DNA from: JALZCH01 sp036387135
GTDB taxonomy: Bacteria > Acidobacteriota > Blastocatellia > Pyrinomonadales > Pyrinomonadaceae
Direction: 5' to 3'
Assembly (NCBI GenBank): GCA_036387135.1
Contig: DASVUH010000007.1
Location: 1 to 64,000, forward strand
DNA: 64,000 nucleotides
Shown: one piece after another, positions 16,787-24,375 of the stretch
Position numbering within the stretch: position 1 is the first letter of the stretch
Layout of the letters: each line of letters opens with the position of its first letter
Made by a program: the position numbers and the translations under genes
The notes under the pieces: generated by a model
Told to the model about the DNA's origin: nothing
What the model saw: only the letters and a program-made list of their open reading frames with translations
The model's database searches: none

Positions 16787-16834
16787 TGGTGGAGCAGAGG
16801 AATCGAACCTCTGAGCATCCCATTGTAAATGAGC
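16787..16834 (-). other. tRNA-like 3' end (T-arm plus CCA), possible attachment-site remnant
   Basis: Minus-strand sequence has a T-arm AGAGG-TTCGATT-CCTCT followed by GCTCCACCA. Before it lie a five-base variable-like loop (TGCTC) and an anticodon-arm-like stretch with TAC. A terminator follows. No matching 5' acceptor strand or D-arm can be found upstream, and the acceptor is two bases short if CCA is encoded. The CTCCACCA end is also typical of tmRNA, but the body of a tmRNA is not visible. A diverged second copy of the TCGAAC...AAATGAGC part occurs at 16904-16938. Most likely this is a tRNA or tmRNA gene end used as an integration site; the rest of 16601-17011 shows no gene. Confidence 0.45.
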
Positions 16835-17011
16835 GAACAGCGTCTTAGTTTCACCGCCAAACACCGTCACCGCTCGTCATTCCCGGCGATTCTTGGCGGT
16901 AATGGGTCGAACAAACCTGCAAACCACGACAAATGAGCAGCGGCGTAAAGGACGCATTATGTTCTCGCCGCTTCAATACCGAAAGTTACAACTTTCAACA
17001 AGAGTTTAAGT

Positions 17012-18004
17012 ATGACAAAGAAAAACATTCTTTCTGGGTTCCTAGCAATTCTGTGCTTCTTGGCGAGCAATGTGCTTGCCAACGCACAAGAAAAAACTTT
17101 AGCCGCTCAAGCTGCGATTGAAGAAGTCGCAGTTTTCCAGAAATACACGAAAACACTCGCCCTGCCAGAGCGTGACCGGCGCGCGGCGTTTTCTTAAAGC
17201 GACGCGCGAGACAAAGCCGCACTCTGGCGTTTGAATCTTGCCTTATCGCTGGTAGACCGCCAAGATTTGACACTACCGCAGCAAATGGTCGTTGCCGACA
17301 CAATCGCCGCGATCACGCCCGAATCATATAGCAATCCAGACCGTGAAAGCGTCCAGAGAAAAGCAAACGCCAAAATCGAGGCAGCCGCCGCATCCGGCTT
17401 TACAAAGCGGCAAATGGGTGAGATATTTGCAACACTCGCCGCGACGCCGACCAGCTTGCGGACGCTAGAGAATTATCTAGACATCACGCAACTTGTCTGC
17501 CCGGATAATAAAACTCTCTACCGGACTTTGAGTCTCGACGAAAAAAGCGCACTCTGGCGTTTCCAAGCTGCGCTGTTTCTGGCGACAACGGATTCGCTAT
17601 CTTCCGAGCAACGTTCGGCGGTTCTCGAATGGCTCAACTTGATTAGTCCAGAATTGCTCGATAGAGCAGTCAGCGACACGGAATTAGCGAGAAAAGGCAA
17701 CTTAATTAAGGCTGCTGCGTCACGACTTGGTGAGGTTTTCACGCCAGAACAAACGGCGAACATCTCGCTTAAGCTCGGTTTGGTTGCTAATCCAAGAGGA
17801 GGTAGCGCGCGGGCGAATCAGAGAGTAAAAATGATCAAGGCATCCGGCAAAGTAGACTTAAGGGAATGCTCCTGTTCAACTAACAGCGATTGGTGTGCTG
17901 TGTGGGTGTCGCAGCAGTATTGCCATAGCGGTAACTGTACTGGGCTGCCGGACGGCTGTGGCAATCTCGGTTTTTATAGTTGCAACGGTAGTTGCAGTTA
18001 CTGA
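17012..18004 (+). pseudogene. Fulvocin C-related bacteriocin precursor, interrupted by an in-frame TAA
   Basis: A single frame runs from the ATG at 17012 (after AAGAG) to 18004, broken only by TAA at 17195-17197. The signal peptide (FLAILCFLASNVLANAQ) is followed by two similar helical repeats containing KAALWRLNLALSLV and KSALWRFQAALFLA. The C-terminal 46 residues carry eight cysteines (ECSC, DWC, QYC, GNC, DGC, YSC, GSC). This layout fits the bacteriocin fulvocin C-related family; mature fulvocin C of Myxococcus fulvus is reported as a small peptide with four disulfides. The stop falls just before SDARDKAALW, where one residue is expected, so a point mutation is enough to explain it. Downstream the frame stays open for 268 codons, which suggests recent loss or a consensus error. 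Confidence 0.7.
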
Positions 18005-18022
18005 CGAAAGGTTGGTTTGGTT

Positions 18023-18445
18023 ATGTACTTAACAAGGAAAGAGAATCGAGAACTTGATTTTTGGATAGAACAGCCGAAAGGTTTGCCGTTCGCCGCTTGT
18101 CTGGCGGGCGGCGTTGCGGGCGGTTTGCTCATTCTGGTTACTGTCCTGTCAACTTTTGGGGGCTTGATGCTCTTTCCTTTTGTTTTTCTCGCGGGTGGTC
18201 TCTTTTGGCTAATGCGGGGAACGCGAATCGGTTATTTTCGCCGATTTTTGACAGGGGTGGCGGCTTTTATGCTGGCTGGAATGATTCTTTATTTTTATCT
18301 TCTCATCTTTATCAGTCAACTCGGCTTCCAGACGCCGTTGTCGACACACGTCTGGCGAATTGGAATGATGCTCGGAATTGGCATTATCTTCAACGGCGTG
18401 ATAGCGCTCGTCCAAGCCGCTTACGAAACTCGCCTTAGGAGATAG
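18023..18445 (+). CDS. Four-helix membrane protein next to the fulvocin-like gene
   Basis: A 140-residue protein with a short cytoplasmic N-terminus (TRKENRELDFWIEQPKG) and four likely membrane helices, at about residues 23-45, 47-65, 75-100 and 113-135. The tail is basic (ETRLRR). GAAAGG at 18006-18011 supports ATG 18023; an in-frame TTG at 18017 is possible. It starts 18 bp after the bacteriocin-like gene in the same direction, so it is probably co-transcribed. Its position and topology fit an immunity or export partner, but I know no sequence motif that shows this. Confidence 0.6.
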   Translation: MYLTRKENRELDFWIEQPKGLPFAACLAGGVAGGLLILVTVLSTFGGLMLFPFVFLAGGLFWLMRGTRIGYFRRFLTGVAAFMLAGMILYFYLLIFISQLGFQTPLSTHVWRIGMMLGIGIIFNGVIALVQAAYETRLRR

Positions 18446-18453
18446 CGGCGGCG

Positions 18454-18639
18454 TTATCTTTTTCGCTTTTCTTCCTCGAATTTCCGAATAATCTCTTTCA
18501 TCTGCGCCGGAGTTGCCGACGAGTTCGGGCTAAATATGTATAATCTATGGCGGTGCGGCGAAGTTGGAGCTATATCCGGCGTAGAAACAGTTTTGTAGTA
18601 TTCACATTCCAAATCTTTAATTGGAACAGGTTCAACCAT
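18454..18639 (-). CDS. Short hypothetical protein or 5'-truncated gene
   Basis: 61 residues from the first ATG, ending in a charged helix (PAQMKEIIRKFEEEKRKR). The same frame is open upstream to 18699 and encodes plausible protein (ITDEYEQDTIILRDYIEY), but has no start codon or ribosome site before a stop at 18700-18702. It therefore reads like the tail of a longer gene whose 5' end was lost. Family not recognised. It converges on the membrane protein gene. Confidence 0.35.
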   Translation of the reverse strand: MVEPVPIKDLECEYYKTVSTPDIAPTSPHRHRLYIFSPNSSATPAQMKEIIRKFEEEKRKR

Positions 18640-18741
18640 ATATTCGATATAATCGCGTAGGATTATCGTATCTTGCTCATATTCATCAGTAATAACCGCT
18701 TACCGCAAGCTGTTCGCGTAAATTGCCGAGTTTTCCCACCT

Positions 18742-19338
18742 CTAGGATTTTGATTCGGCGAGCGCGTCGCGTACCCGTTTCATATCTTCCCAAACCTCGC
18801 GTTTTTTCGTCGGATCGCGGAGCAAATAAGCCGGATTAAAAGTCGGCATTATTCGAGCAAAACCGCCGTAATCGTGAAACTCGCCGCGCATCTGCGAAAT
18901 CGTTTTTTTCGTCTTCAAAAGAGCTTTGGTCGGAGTCGCGCCGAACGAGATAATTATTTTCGGGCGAACAACGGCGAGTTCTCGATGCAGATACGGAATA
19001 AAAAAGTTTAAGATGTCAGGCGTCAACTCGTCTCCGGCGGAAATATATTTGACGGTATTTGTCAGATAACAATCTTCGCGTTTGAGTCCAATCGAATTCA
19101 AAATTTTAACCAGCATTTCGCCCGCCGGTCCCATAAACGGACGCCCGCTCGCCGCATCCGGCGCGCCCGGCGATTCGCCGACAACCGCCACGCGCAAACC
19201 CGCCGCGCCTTCGCCGAAAATAAACATTCGACTCTGCAATGCCGGAATCGCTTTAGCCTTTTCGAGCAATTCCTGATTCACTTCGTCAAGCGTTTCGGTC
19301 GGCTGCGTTTCTTCATCTGCAAACAAAAAATTTTGCAT
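18742..19338 (-). CDS. Divergent uracil-DNA glycosylase-like protein lacking Fe-S cysteines
   Basis: 198 residues of the uracil-DNA glycosylase superfamily, closest to family 4. It has VVGESPGAPDAASGRPFMGPAG (GESPG at 54-58), LTNTVKY and PTFNPAYLLRDP near 165-176. Unlike its neighbour at 19449-20474 it has only one cysteine (Cys90), so it cannot bind the family-4 [4Fe-4S] cluster through the usual four ligands. The conserved His of the HPAYLLRD motif is Asn168. The fold is probably kept, but activity or specificity should differ. A tandem-duplication origin is likely: the last ~35 residues (LLRDPTKKREVWEDMKRVRD) closely match the paralogue. Confidence 0.8.
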   Translation of the reverse strand: MQNFLFADEETQPTETLDEVNQELLEKAKAIPALQSRMFIFGEGAAGLRVAVVGESPGAPDAASGRPFMGPAGEMLVKILNSIGLKREDCYLTNTVKYISAGDELTPDILNFFIPYLHRELAVVRPKIIISFGATPTKALLKTKKTISQMRGEFHDYGGFARIMPTFNPAYLLRDPTKKREVWEDMKRVRDALAESKS

Positions 19339-19350
19339 AACAAAAATTTG

Positions 19351-19443
19351 AACCGCTGAGACGCAGAGACGCCGAGTTTAAGAAAAAGAGTTTGAGACAA
19401 AAGAATAAAAAATCTTTTCCCGGCGTCTCTGCGTCTCGGCGGT
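19351..19443. repeat. Dispersed hairpin repeat, copy 1
   Basis: Left arm 19351-19374 (ACCGCTGAGACGCAGAGACG...) and right arm 19421-19443 are inverted with one mismatch in 23 bp, separated by a 46 bp A-rich centre. A related element is at 30851-30959. It fills the gap between the two glycosylase paralogues and carries no gene. Confidence 0.8.
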
Positions 19444-19448
19444 GAAAA

Positions 19449-20474
19449 TCACTTTTGCGTCCGAGCAAGTTCGTCGCGCACTTTTTTCATATCTTCCCAC
19501 GTTTCCCGCTTTTTCGACGGGTCGCGCAAAAGATAAGCCGGGTGAAAAGTCGGCATCACTTTAATGCCGTAATAATCCTGAAATTTACCGCGAATTTTGG
19601 TGATTCCTTCTTTCGTGTCAAGCAGATTCTGCGTCGCCGTGTTGCCCATTACAACGATGATTTCGGGGCGCGCGATGGAGATTTCGCGCATTAAAAATTG
19701 GCGGCAGGTTCTGGCTTCCTGAATCGTCGGCGTGCGGTTTTGCGGTGGGCGGCACCGGTTGACGTTGCCGATTAAAACTTCCTCGCGTTTTAAACCGATG
19801 GCTTCGATGATTTTGGTCAAAAGCTGTCCGGCGCGCCCGACAAAGGGGCGTCCCTCGGCGTCTTCGTTCGCGCCCGGCGCTTCGCCGACAAAAAGAATGC
19901 GCCCTGTCCAATTGCCTTCCGTGTGGACGATTTTCGTTCTGCCCTGATAAAGCGGGCAGCGCACGCAATCGCCGATGTCGGCGCGGATTTCCTCGACAGT
20001 TTCGTTCGATTCCGGGAGCGTTGCGGATTCCGGCGTCAGATCGCCAAAAAGTGAACCTTCCATTTTTGTTTCCTCTGATTTTTTTGCAAAATTCTGCGGC
20101 GGCGCGACGTTTATTGGCTCTGCAATTTTTTTTAGAATTTCCGGCGCACTTGATTCTTCCTCGCGCGCTGCAACCGACGGCGAGATTTTCGACAATTTTG
20201 TCGCTTCCAATTTATCGCGGAAAGAATTTAAACGAGGCAGCGGCTTTGTTTGGGGCGCAGCAACAGGTTTCGGCGGCGCGGTTTTGTTCACGGGCGGCAC
20301 ATAAGCCTGAAAAGCGGGCGGCGCGGCTCTTAAAGTCTGAGGCTGTGTTTCTTCCGTTTTTTCCGCGACAAAATCGGTTTCCAATCCTGCAACGCCCAAT
20401 TCTTGCGCAAACGCTAAATGCTCGCGCACGTCCGCAAGCAATTCCAAAAAATCTTCGCGCAAACTTTCAGCCAT
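19449..20474 (-). CDS. Family 4 uracil-DNA glycosylase with long N-terminal extension
   Basis: 341 residues. The C-terminal half is a complete family-4 enzyme: GDCVRCP (Cys170, Cys173), FVGEAPGANEDAEGRPFVG (197-201 active-site loop), NVNRCRPP (Cys241), RTCRQF (Cys257) and FHPAYLLRD (His311). The four cysteines bind the [4Fe-4S] cluster. It removes uracil from DNA in base-excision repair. Residues 35-160 are low complexity (P, A, K and T rich) and look disordered; the family core alone is about 200 residues. The first 30 residues form a helix (REDFLELLADVREHLAFAQELG). It is separated from coaBC by 3 bp and is likely co-transcribed with it. Confidence 0.92.
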   Translation of the reverse strand: MAESLREDFLELLADVREHLAFAQELGVAGLETDFVAEKTEETQPQTLRAAPPAFQAYVPPVNKTAPPKPVAAPQTKPLPRLNSFRDKLEATKLSKISPSVAAREEESSAPEILKKIAEPINVAPPQNFAKKSEETKMEGSLFGDLTPESATLPESNETVEEIRADIGDCVRCPLYQGRTKIVHTEGNWTGRILFVGEAPGANEDAEGRPFVGRAGQLLTKIIEAIGLKREEVLIGNVNRCRPPQNRTPTIQEARTCRQFLMREISIARPEIIVVMGNTATQNLLDTKEGITKIRGKFQDYYGIKVMPTFHPAYLLRDPSKKRETWEDMKKVRDELARTQK

Positions 20475-20477
20475 AAA

Positions 20478-21746
20478 CTACTTTTGCTGCCGCAATTTTA
20501 TCACTTCATCGAGTATTTTGTGTGCAGCTTCGTACTTTGAAACGAGCGGCAGAGCCAGCGGTTTTGTTCCGTTTTTCGATAAAATCGTGATTTGATTTGT
20601 GTCCGCGCCAAAACCGGAATCGGAGCGCGAAACATCGTTGGCGACAATTAAATCCAAATTTTTCGCAATCAATTTTTGCCCGGCGTGTTCCAAAACATTT
20701 TCGGTTTCGGCGGCAAATCCGACGACCAGCAAATTCTCGCCGCGCTTTGCCGAAACATCCGCCAAAATGTCCGGCGTTTTTTCGAGTTCAAGAATCAAAT
20801 CGGCGTTTTTCTTTTTGATTTTCTCACCTTCGCGTTTTTTCGGACGATAATCGGCAACCGCCGCAGCCGCAATAAAAACCGTAGCATTTTCAATTTCGCT
20901 CAAAACCGCCCGGTGCATTTCTTCGGCTGAAAAGCCCCGCACGACTTTTACGTTTTCGGGCAATTCGACGCTGACAGTTCCAGCAACCAAAACAACTTCC
21001 GCGCCTCTTTCGCTTGCCGCTTTCGCCAGCGCGACGCCCATTTTTCCGCTTGAATAATTCGAAATGAAACGCACCGGATCAATTTCCTCGCGCGTCGCTC
21101 CGGCGGTTATTAAAATCCTTTCGGATTTAAGGTCTTCGGTCTTCGGTCTTCGGTCTTCGGAAATTTTCTCCTCTTCTCCTCTTCTCCTCTTCTCCTCTTC
21201 TAAAATTTCCAGAGCGCGACGAACAATCACATCCGGTTCGCTCAAACGACCGGGTCCGACGGTTTTGCAAGCCATTTCGCCCGTGTCGGGTTCGACAAAA
21301 TGCGCGCCGTCTCGCCGCAGTTGTTCCAAATTGCGCTGCGTTGCCGGATGCAAGAGCATTTGCGTGTTCATCGCCGGAGCGATTAAAACCGGCGCGGTGG
21401 CGGCGAGATAAGCGGTTGAAAGAAAATCATCGGCAATTCCGTTGGTAAATTTGGCAATGATGTTGGCGGTGGCGGGCGCGATTAAAAGCAAATCAATGTT
21501 TTGCGAAAAATTGATGTGAGCAATCGGGTCTGGATTTTCGGGCGCGTAATCGTCAACCAAAACGTATTTTTCGGTCAGAGCGCGAAAGGTTAAAGGCTGA
21601 ACGAATTCGGTTGCATGGCGCGTCATCGCCACCTGTACTTCGCAGCCGGCTTTTTGCAGCCCGCGCAAAACCTCGACCGCTTTGTAAGCCGCGATTCCGC
21701 CCGCAACTCCCAATCCGACGCGCCATTTTTTATTCTTCTCGTTCAT
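20478..21746 (-). CDS. coaBC: Bifunctional phosphopantothenoylcysteine decarboxylase / phosphopantothenate-cysteine ligase
   Basis: CoaBC converts 4'-phosphopantothenate to 4'-phosphopantetheine in coenzyme A synthesis. The 422-residue product has the flavoprotein CoaC domain (VGLGVAGGIAAYKAVEVLRGLQKAG; active-site APAMNTQML; GRLSEPD). The CoaB domain follows (ILITAGATREEIDPVRFISNYSSGKMG, AAAVADYRP, LEKTPDIL). I use the ATG beginning MNEKNKK rather than an upstream TTG. The linker between domains is a repeat-encoded peptide (EEEKRRRGEEEK and SEDRRPKTEDLK) from two tandem DNA repeats. It is on the same strand as the glycosylase that follows 3 bp later. Confidence 0.95.
   Translation of the reverse strand: MNEKNKKWRVGLGVAGGIAAYKAVEVLRGLQKAGCEVQVAMTRHATEFVQPLTFRALTEKYVLVDDYAPENPDPIAHINFSQNIDLLLIAPATANIIAKFTNGIADDFLSTAYLAATAPVLIAPAMNTQMLLHPATQRNLEQLRRDGAHFVEPDTGEMACKTVGPGRLSEPDVIVRRALEILEEEKRRRGEEEKISEDRRPKTEDLKSERILITAGATREEIDPVRFISNYSSGKMGVALAKAASERGAEVVLVAGTVSVELPENVKVVRGFSAEEMHRAVLSEIENATVFIAAAAVADYRPKKREGEKIKKKNADLILELEKTPDILADVSAKRGENLLVVGFAAETENVLEHAGQKLIAKNLDLIVANDVSRSDSGFGADTNQITILSKNGTKPLALPLVSKYEAAHKILDEVIKLRQQK
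21131..21200. repeat. Two adjacent tandem repeats in the coaBC linker
   Basis: About four copies of the 7 bp unit GGTCTTC (21131-21160) and four copies of the 8 bp unit CTCCTCTT (21168-21200) lie between the CoaC and CoaB domains, in frame on the minus strand. Confidence 0.9.
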
Positions 21747-21872
21747 TGCTCGAACCGTTCGCAAATGTAGCATTTACGCCGCCACGACTGCAAAATCTCT
21801 TTGCAAGTGCCGACTGGATTTGTGCTAAACTTGCAAGACGAAACCGTTTTATTTAAAAGTTCGTCGGACGTT

Positions 21873-22523
21873 ATGCGATTAGTGTCGAAAAGTTTGGTTG
21901 TCTTTGTTTTGCTGTTGACTGCGGCTTTAATGGCGCCTGCGCAAACGACGAAATCGAAAAAACAAATTCAGAAAAAATTCGGTCCGAACGTCCAAGCTTA
22001 TCTTGATTATCTCGAAACGGAATTAACAGTCACCGACGCGCGCGAAAGCCAGCGCGAAGTCAGTGCAGAATACATTCGACATAATTTTAACCGCGTTACC
22101 GCGCTGCGCCAGTTTGCCATCAAGCTCGCCAACGAATCCGATGTTGATTACGTGCCGGAAATGGAAGCAATCGTCGAACGTGAGTTTCATCTGCTTTTTT
22201 CCGAAAACGCGCCGAAACCGGCAACTTTAAAAGCCGGGGAAATTTACGACTCTTACCGATTTTTAGGCAGCGTCCGCAACCACGAAGTTTTCTATATTTT
22301 CTCGCGGCTCGATCCGTTTGAAGAAGAAGCCCTGAAACCGAAATCGCAAAACACGCCAAACGCCGCCGCGCCGAAAACCGAACCGATAAATCCGCCTAAA
22401 ACCGGGATCAAAACCGCCGCTGAACCCAAACCGGAAACGCCAAAGGAACAAATAACACGCGAAAGAATTTTGTACGGTGCCGACGGCAAACCCCAAAACC
22501 GTGAAAAACAACCGAACAAGTAA
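21873..22523 (+). CDS. Exported hypothetical protein
   Basis: A 216-residue protein with signal peptide MRLVSKSLVVFVLLLTAALMAPAQ. The helical domain (KFGPNVQAYLDYLETELTVTD..., about 35-110) is followed by GEIYDSYRFLGSVRNHEVFYIFSRLDPFE, then a tail rich in P, K and T ending RERILYGADGKPQN. I started it at ATG 21873 because the upstream extension lacks signal-peptide character. It is not recognised. It is divergent from coaBC and shares the 21747-21872 promoter region. Confidence 0.6.
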   Translation: MRLVSKSLVVFVLLLTAALMAPAQTTKSKKQIQKKFGPNVQAYLDYLETELTVTDARESQREVSAEYIRHNFNRVTALRQFAIKLANESDVDYVPEMEAIVEREFHLLFSENAPKPATLKAGEIYDSYRFLGSVRNHEVFYIFSRLDPFEEEALKPKSQNTPNAAAPKTEPINPPKTGIKTAAEPKPETPKEQITRERILYGADGKPQNREKQPNK

Positions 22524-22534
22524 GCTTAAAGACG

Positions 22535-23143
22535 ATGATTGCCCAACCCAAACAAAAATATACGCTCGAAGAATACCTGGAGCTTGAGGAAAAATCGGAA
22601 GAAAAATTCGAATATTGGGACGGAAACGTCTGGACGATGAGCGGCGCCAGTCTGGCTCATAACACGATTGTTCTCAATATCGGGAGCGAGCTGCGAACAG
22701 GTCTGCATCCGCTCGGCTGCCGCGCCTTTCCTTCGGATATGCGAATTTTCGTGCCGGATTATCCGCCGCATCGCTACCCTGATGTGACCGCTTTGTGCGG
22801 CAGACCTGAAATCAAGAAAACGGGCAATCTTGAGCTTTTGACAAATCCGCAATTAATTGTCGAAGTTTTGTCGGACTCGACCGAAGGTTTTGACCGCGGC
22901 GATAAATTTTCTTATTACAAATCAATCGAAAGCTTTACCGAGTATTTGCTCGTAGCGCAACACCGACCGCACGTTTCGCAGTTTATCAAACAAGGCGAAA
23001 AATTTTGGAATCACACCGAATACAACGATTTGGAAGAAGCTGTTGCGCTCCGATTCGCTCCGAGCGAAATTAAGCTCAGCGAGATTTACCGCGAAGTCGA
23101 ATTTACGGAAAGACCGTTTTTTGACGACTCGATTATCAAATGA
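22535..23143 (+). CDS. Uma2-family (DUF820) restriction-fold nuclease-like protein
   Basis: A 202-residue protein matching the Uma2 family, a PD-(D/E)XK-fold group common in cyanobacteria and many environmental bacteria. It has YTLEEYLELEEKSEEKFEYWDGNVWTMSGAS at the N-terminus, then MRIFVPDYPPHRYPDVTALCG (catalytic Asp of the PD motif) and PQLIVEVLSDSTEGFDRGDKFSYYKSI (E-x-L/K element). The function of the family is not settled. The stop overlaps the next start (ATGA), and that gene in turn overlaps a third, giving a coupled trio. Confidence 0.85.
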   Translation: MIAQPKQKYTLEEYLELEEKSEEKFEYWDGNVWTMSGASLAHNTIVLNIGSELRTGLHPLGCRAFPSDMRIFVPDYPPHRYPDVTALCGRPEIKKTGNLELLTNPQLIVEVLSDSTEGFDRGDKFSYYKSIESFTEYLLVAQHRPHVSQFIKQGEKFWNHTEYNDLEEAVALRFAPSEIKLSEIYREVEFTERPFFDDSIIK

Positions 23144-23490
23144 ATCAACCGTCGCTTTTCGATGTTCCGACTAAAACCGTTGACGCGGCGCGTCTCGTAC
23201 TTTATGCGCTGGGCGAATTTCAAGCGCGCCGGAAAGTTTTAGCCGAAAGAGAATTGCCGCTCGACCGTCTTCGCGGAGCTTTTCGCCGCGCGGCTGAACA
23301 TTTTGAAACGGAAGAATTGCCGGACGAGCAAATTGCCCAAGAGTTGGCAAATCTCGGAGCAAAAATTCAGCGTTTGCCGTCATTCAGAGCCAAACATCCG
23401 TTTCACGTAACGGTACAAACTGAATTAGCGCAGCGCGCTTTTGAGTTTTATCAACAAGCTGTTTCTCAAAATGCGGAGGCAAAGCAATGA
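23140..23490 (+). CDS. Small hypothetical protein in the Uma2 cluster
   Basis: A 116-residue soluble protein, mainly helical (ARLVLYALGEFQARRKVLAERELPLDRLRGAFRRAAEHFE). ELPDEQIAQELANLGAKIQRLPSFRAKHPFHVTV follows, then a C-terminal helix. It has no signal peptide or motif I can name. Four-base overlaps at both ends (with the Uma2 gene and the next gene) make co-translation likely. Confidence 0.6.
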   Translation: MNQPSLFDVPTKTVDAARLVLYALGEFQARRKVLAERELPLDRLRGAFRRAAEHFETEELPDEQIAQELANLGAKIQRLPSFRAKHPFHVTVQTELAQRAFEFYQQAVSQNAEAKQ

Positions 23491-24347
23491 AAATCACAAA
23501 AATCACAATTAGCGTTTTCTTTTTAGCATTCTTAATCGGTTATATTTCTGTTCCGCAGACAAAACAAGTTTCTGCGCCAATCGCAATTGTCGATATAACT
23601 ACTCAATATTTGCCTTTAGCCAAGAATGAAACGAAGTTTGAGCCTGAAATTTTCGACATTATTGATGTTTGGGAAAATGAGGATAAGTTTAAAATCAAAC
23701 TGGTTGACGTCGCCGAACACAATAATACCTTCAGAAAAGACGAAGTTATTGCAAAATCCGGTGAGTCCTGGTTAGGGCTTTTTAAAGAAAACGATCAATA
23801 TGTTTTGCGCCACACAACAGTCAAAATAAAGCAAGAACGAAAATTAAGTTATGAAAAAGAAAGCTATGTGCGAATAAAGTTCGGTAATAAATCAGAGCCT
23901 GTTTTTCTGTTAAAAAATGCGAAGAAATTAAAAGAGGGCGAAGTCAAGACATTATATCGTCACCCATCGCAGGAAGAAAGAGAGCAATTTGAGATTGAAC
24001 CGCCTTCACTAAAGCAAGGATTTATTCGGCAATTTCAACTGGGGGATAAAAAATACACGTTACGTGTCAAAGAAGGTCTGACTAAATCGAACGAAAAAAG
24101 TTTGGCTTTGATTTTGGAAACTGAAAATACAAGCCAGGTTATTCACGTCGTTTACGGAGAACCGGGCAACGTAGTCGGAGATTTGCTTTGGGTTGGAGAT
24201 TTGGATCGCGACGGAAAACTCGATTTGTATATGGATTTTTATAATTATGAAAAAGGCAGTTTCGGTTCAGGTCTTTTTCTTTCATCAGAAGCAAAAAAAA
24301 GACAAATAGTAAAACAAGCAGCTTATTTCGGAACGGCTGGCTGCTAA
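23487..24347 (+). CDS. Exported hypothetical protein with a calcium-loop-like motif
   Basis: A 286-residue protein with an N-terminal hydrophobic segment (residues 6-22). Near the C-terminus, GDLDRDGKLDLYMDF is a typical DxDxDG loop as found in EF-hand-like or VCBS/FG-GAP sequences. It ends LFLSSEAKKRQIVKQAAYFGTAGC. The middle is beta-rich and repetitive in K and E. The whole family is unknown to me. It is the last gene of the overlapping trio that begins with Uma2. Confidence 0.6.
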   Translation: MKITKITISVFFLAFLIGYISVPQTKQVSAPIAIVDITTQYLPLAKNETKFEPEIFDIIDVWENEDKFKIKLVDVAEHNNTFRKDEVIAKSGESWLGLFKENDQYVLRHTTVKIKQERKLSYEKESYVRIKFGNKSEPVFLLKNAKKLKEGEVKTLYRHPSQEEREQFEIEPPSLKQGFIRQFQLGDKKYTLRVKEGLTKSNEKSLALILETENTSQVIHVVYGEPGNVVGDLLWVGDLDRDGKLDLYMDFYNYEKGSFGSGLFLSSEAKKRQIVKQAAYFGTAGC

Positions 24348-24375
24348 AATAAAAAACAAATGAACAAGGGGTTTT

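Noticed and set aside
16787..17140. Complete tmRNA gene
   Set aside because: The CCA end and T-arm fit, but no 5' GGGG-type acceptor, tag reading frame ending in ALAA, or pseudoknots can be seen, and the body would overlap the fulvocin-like gene.
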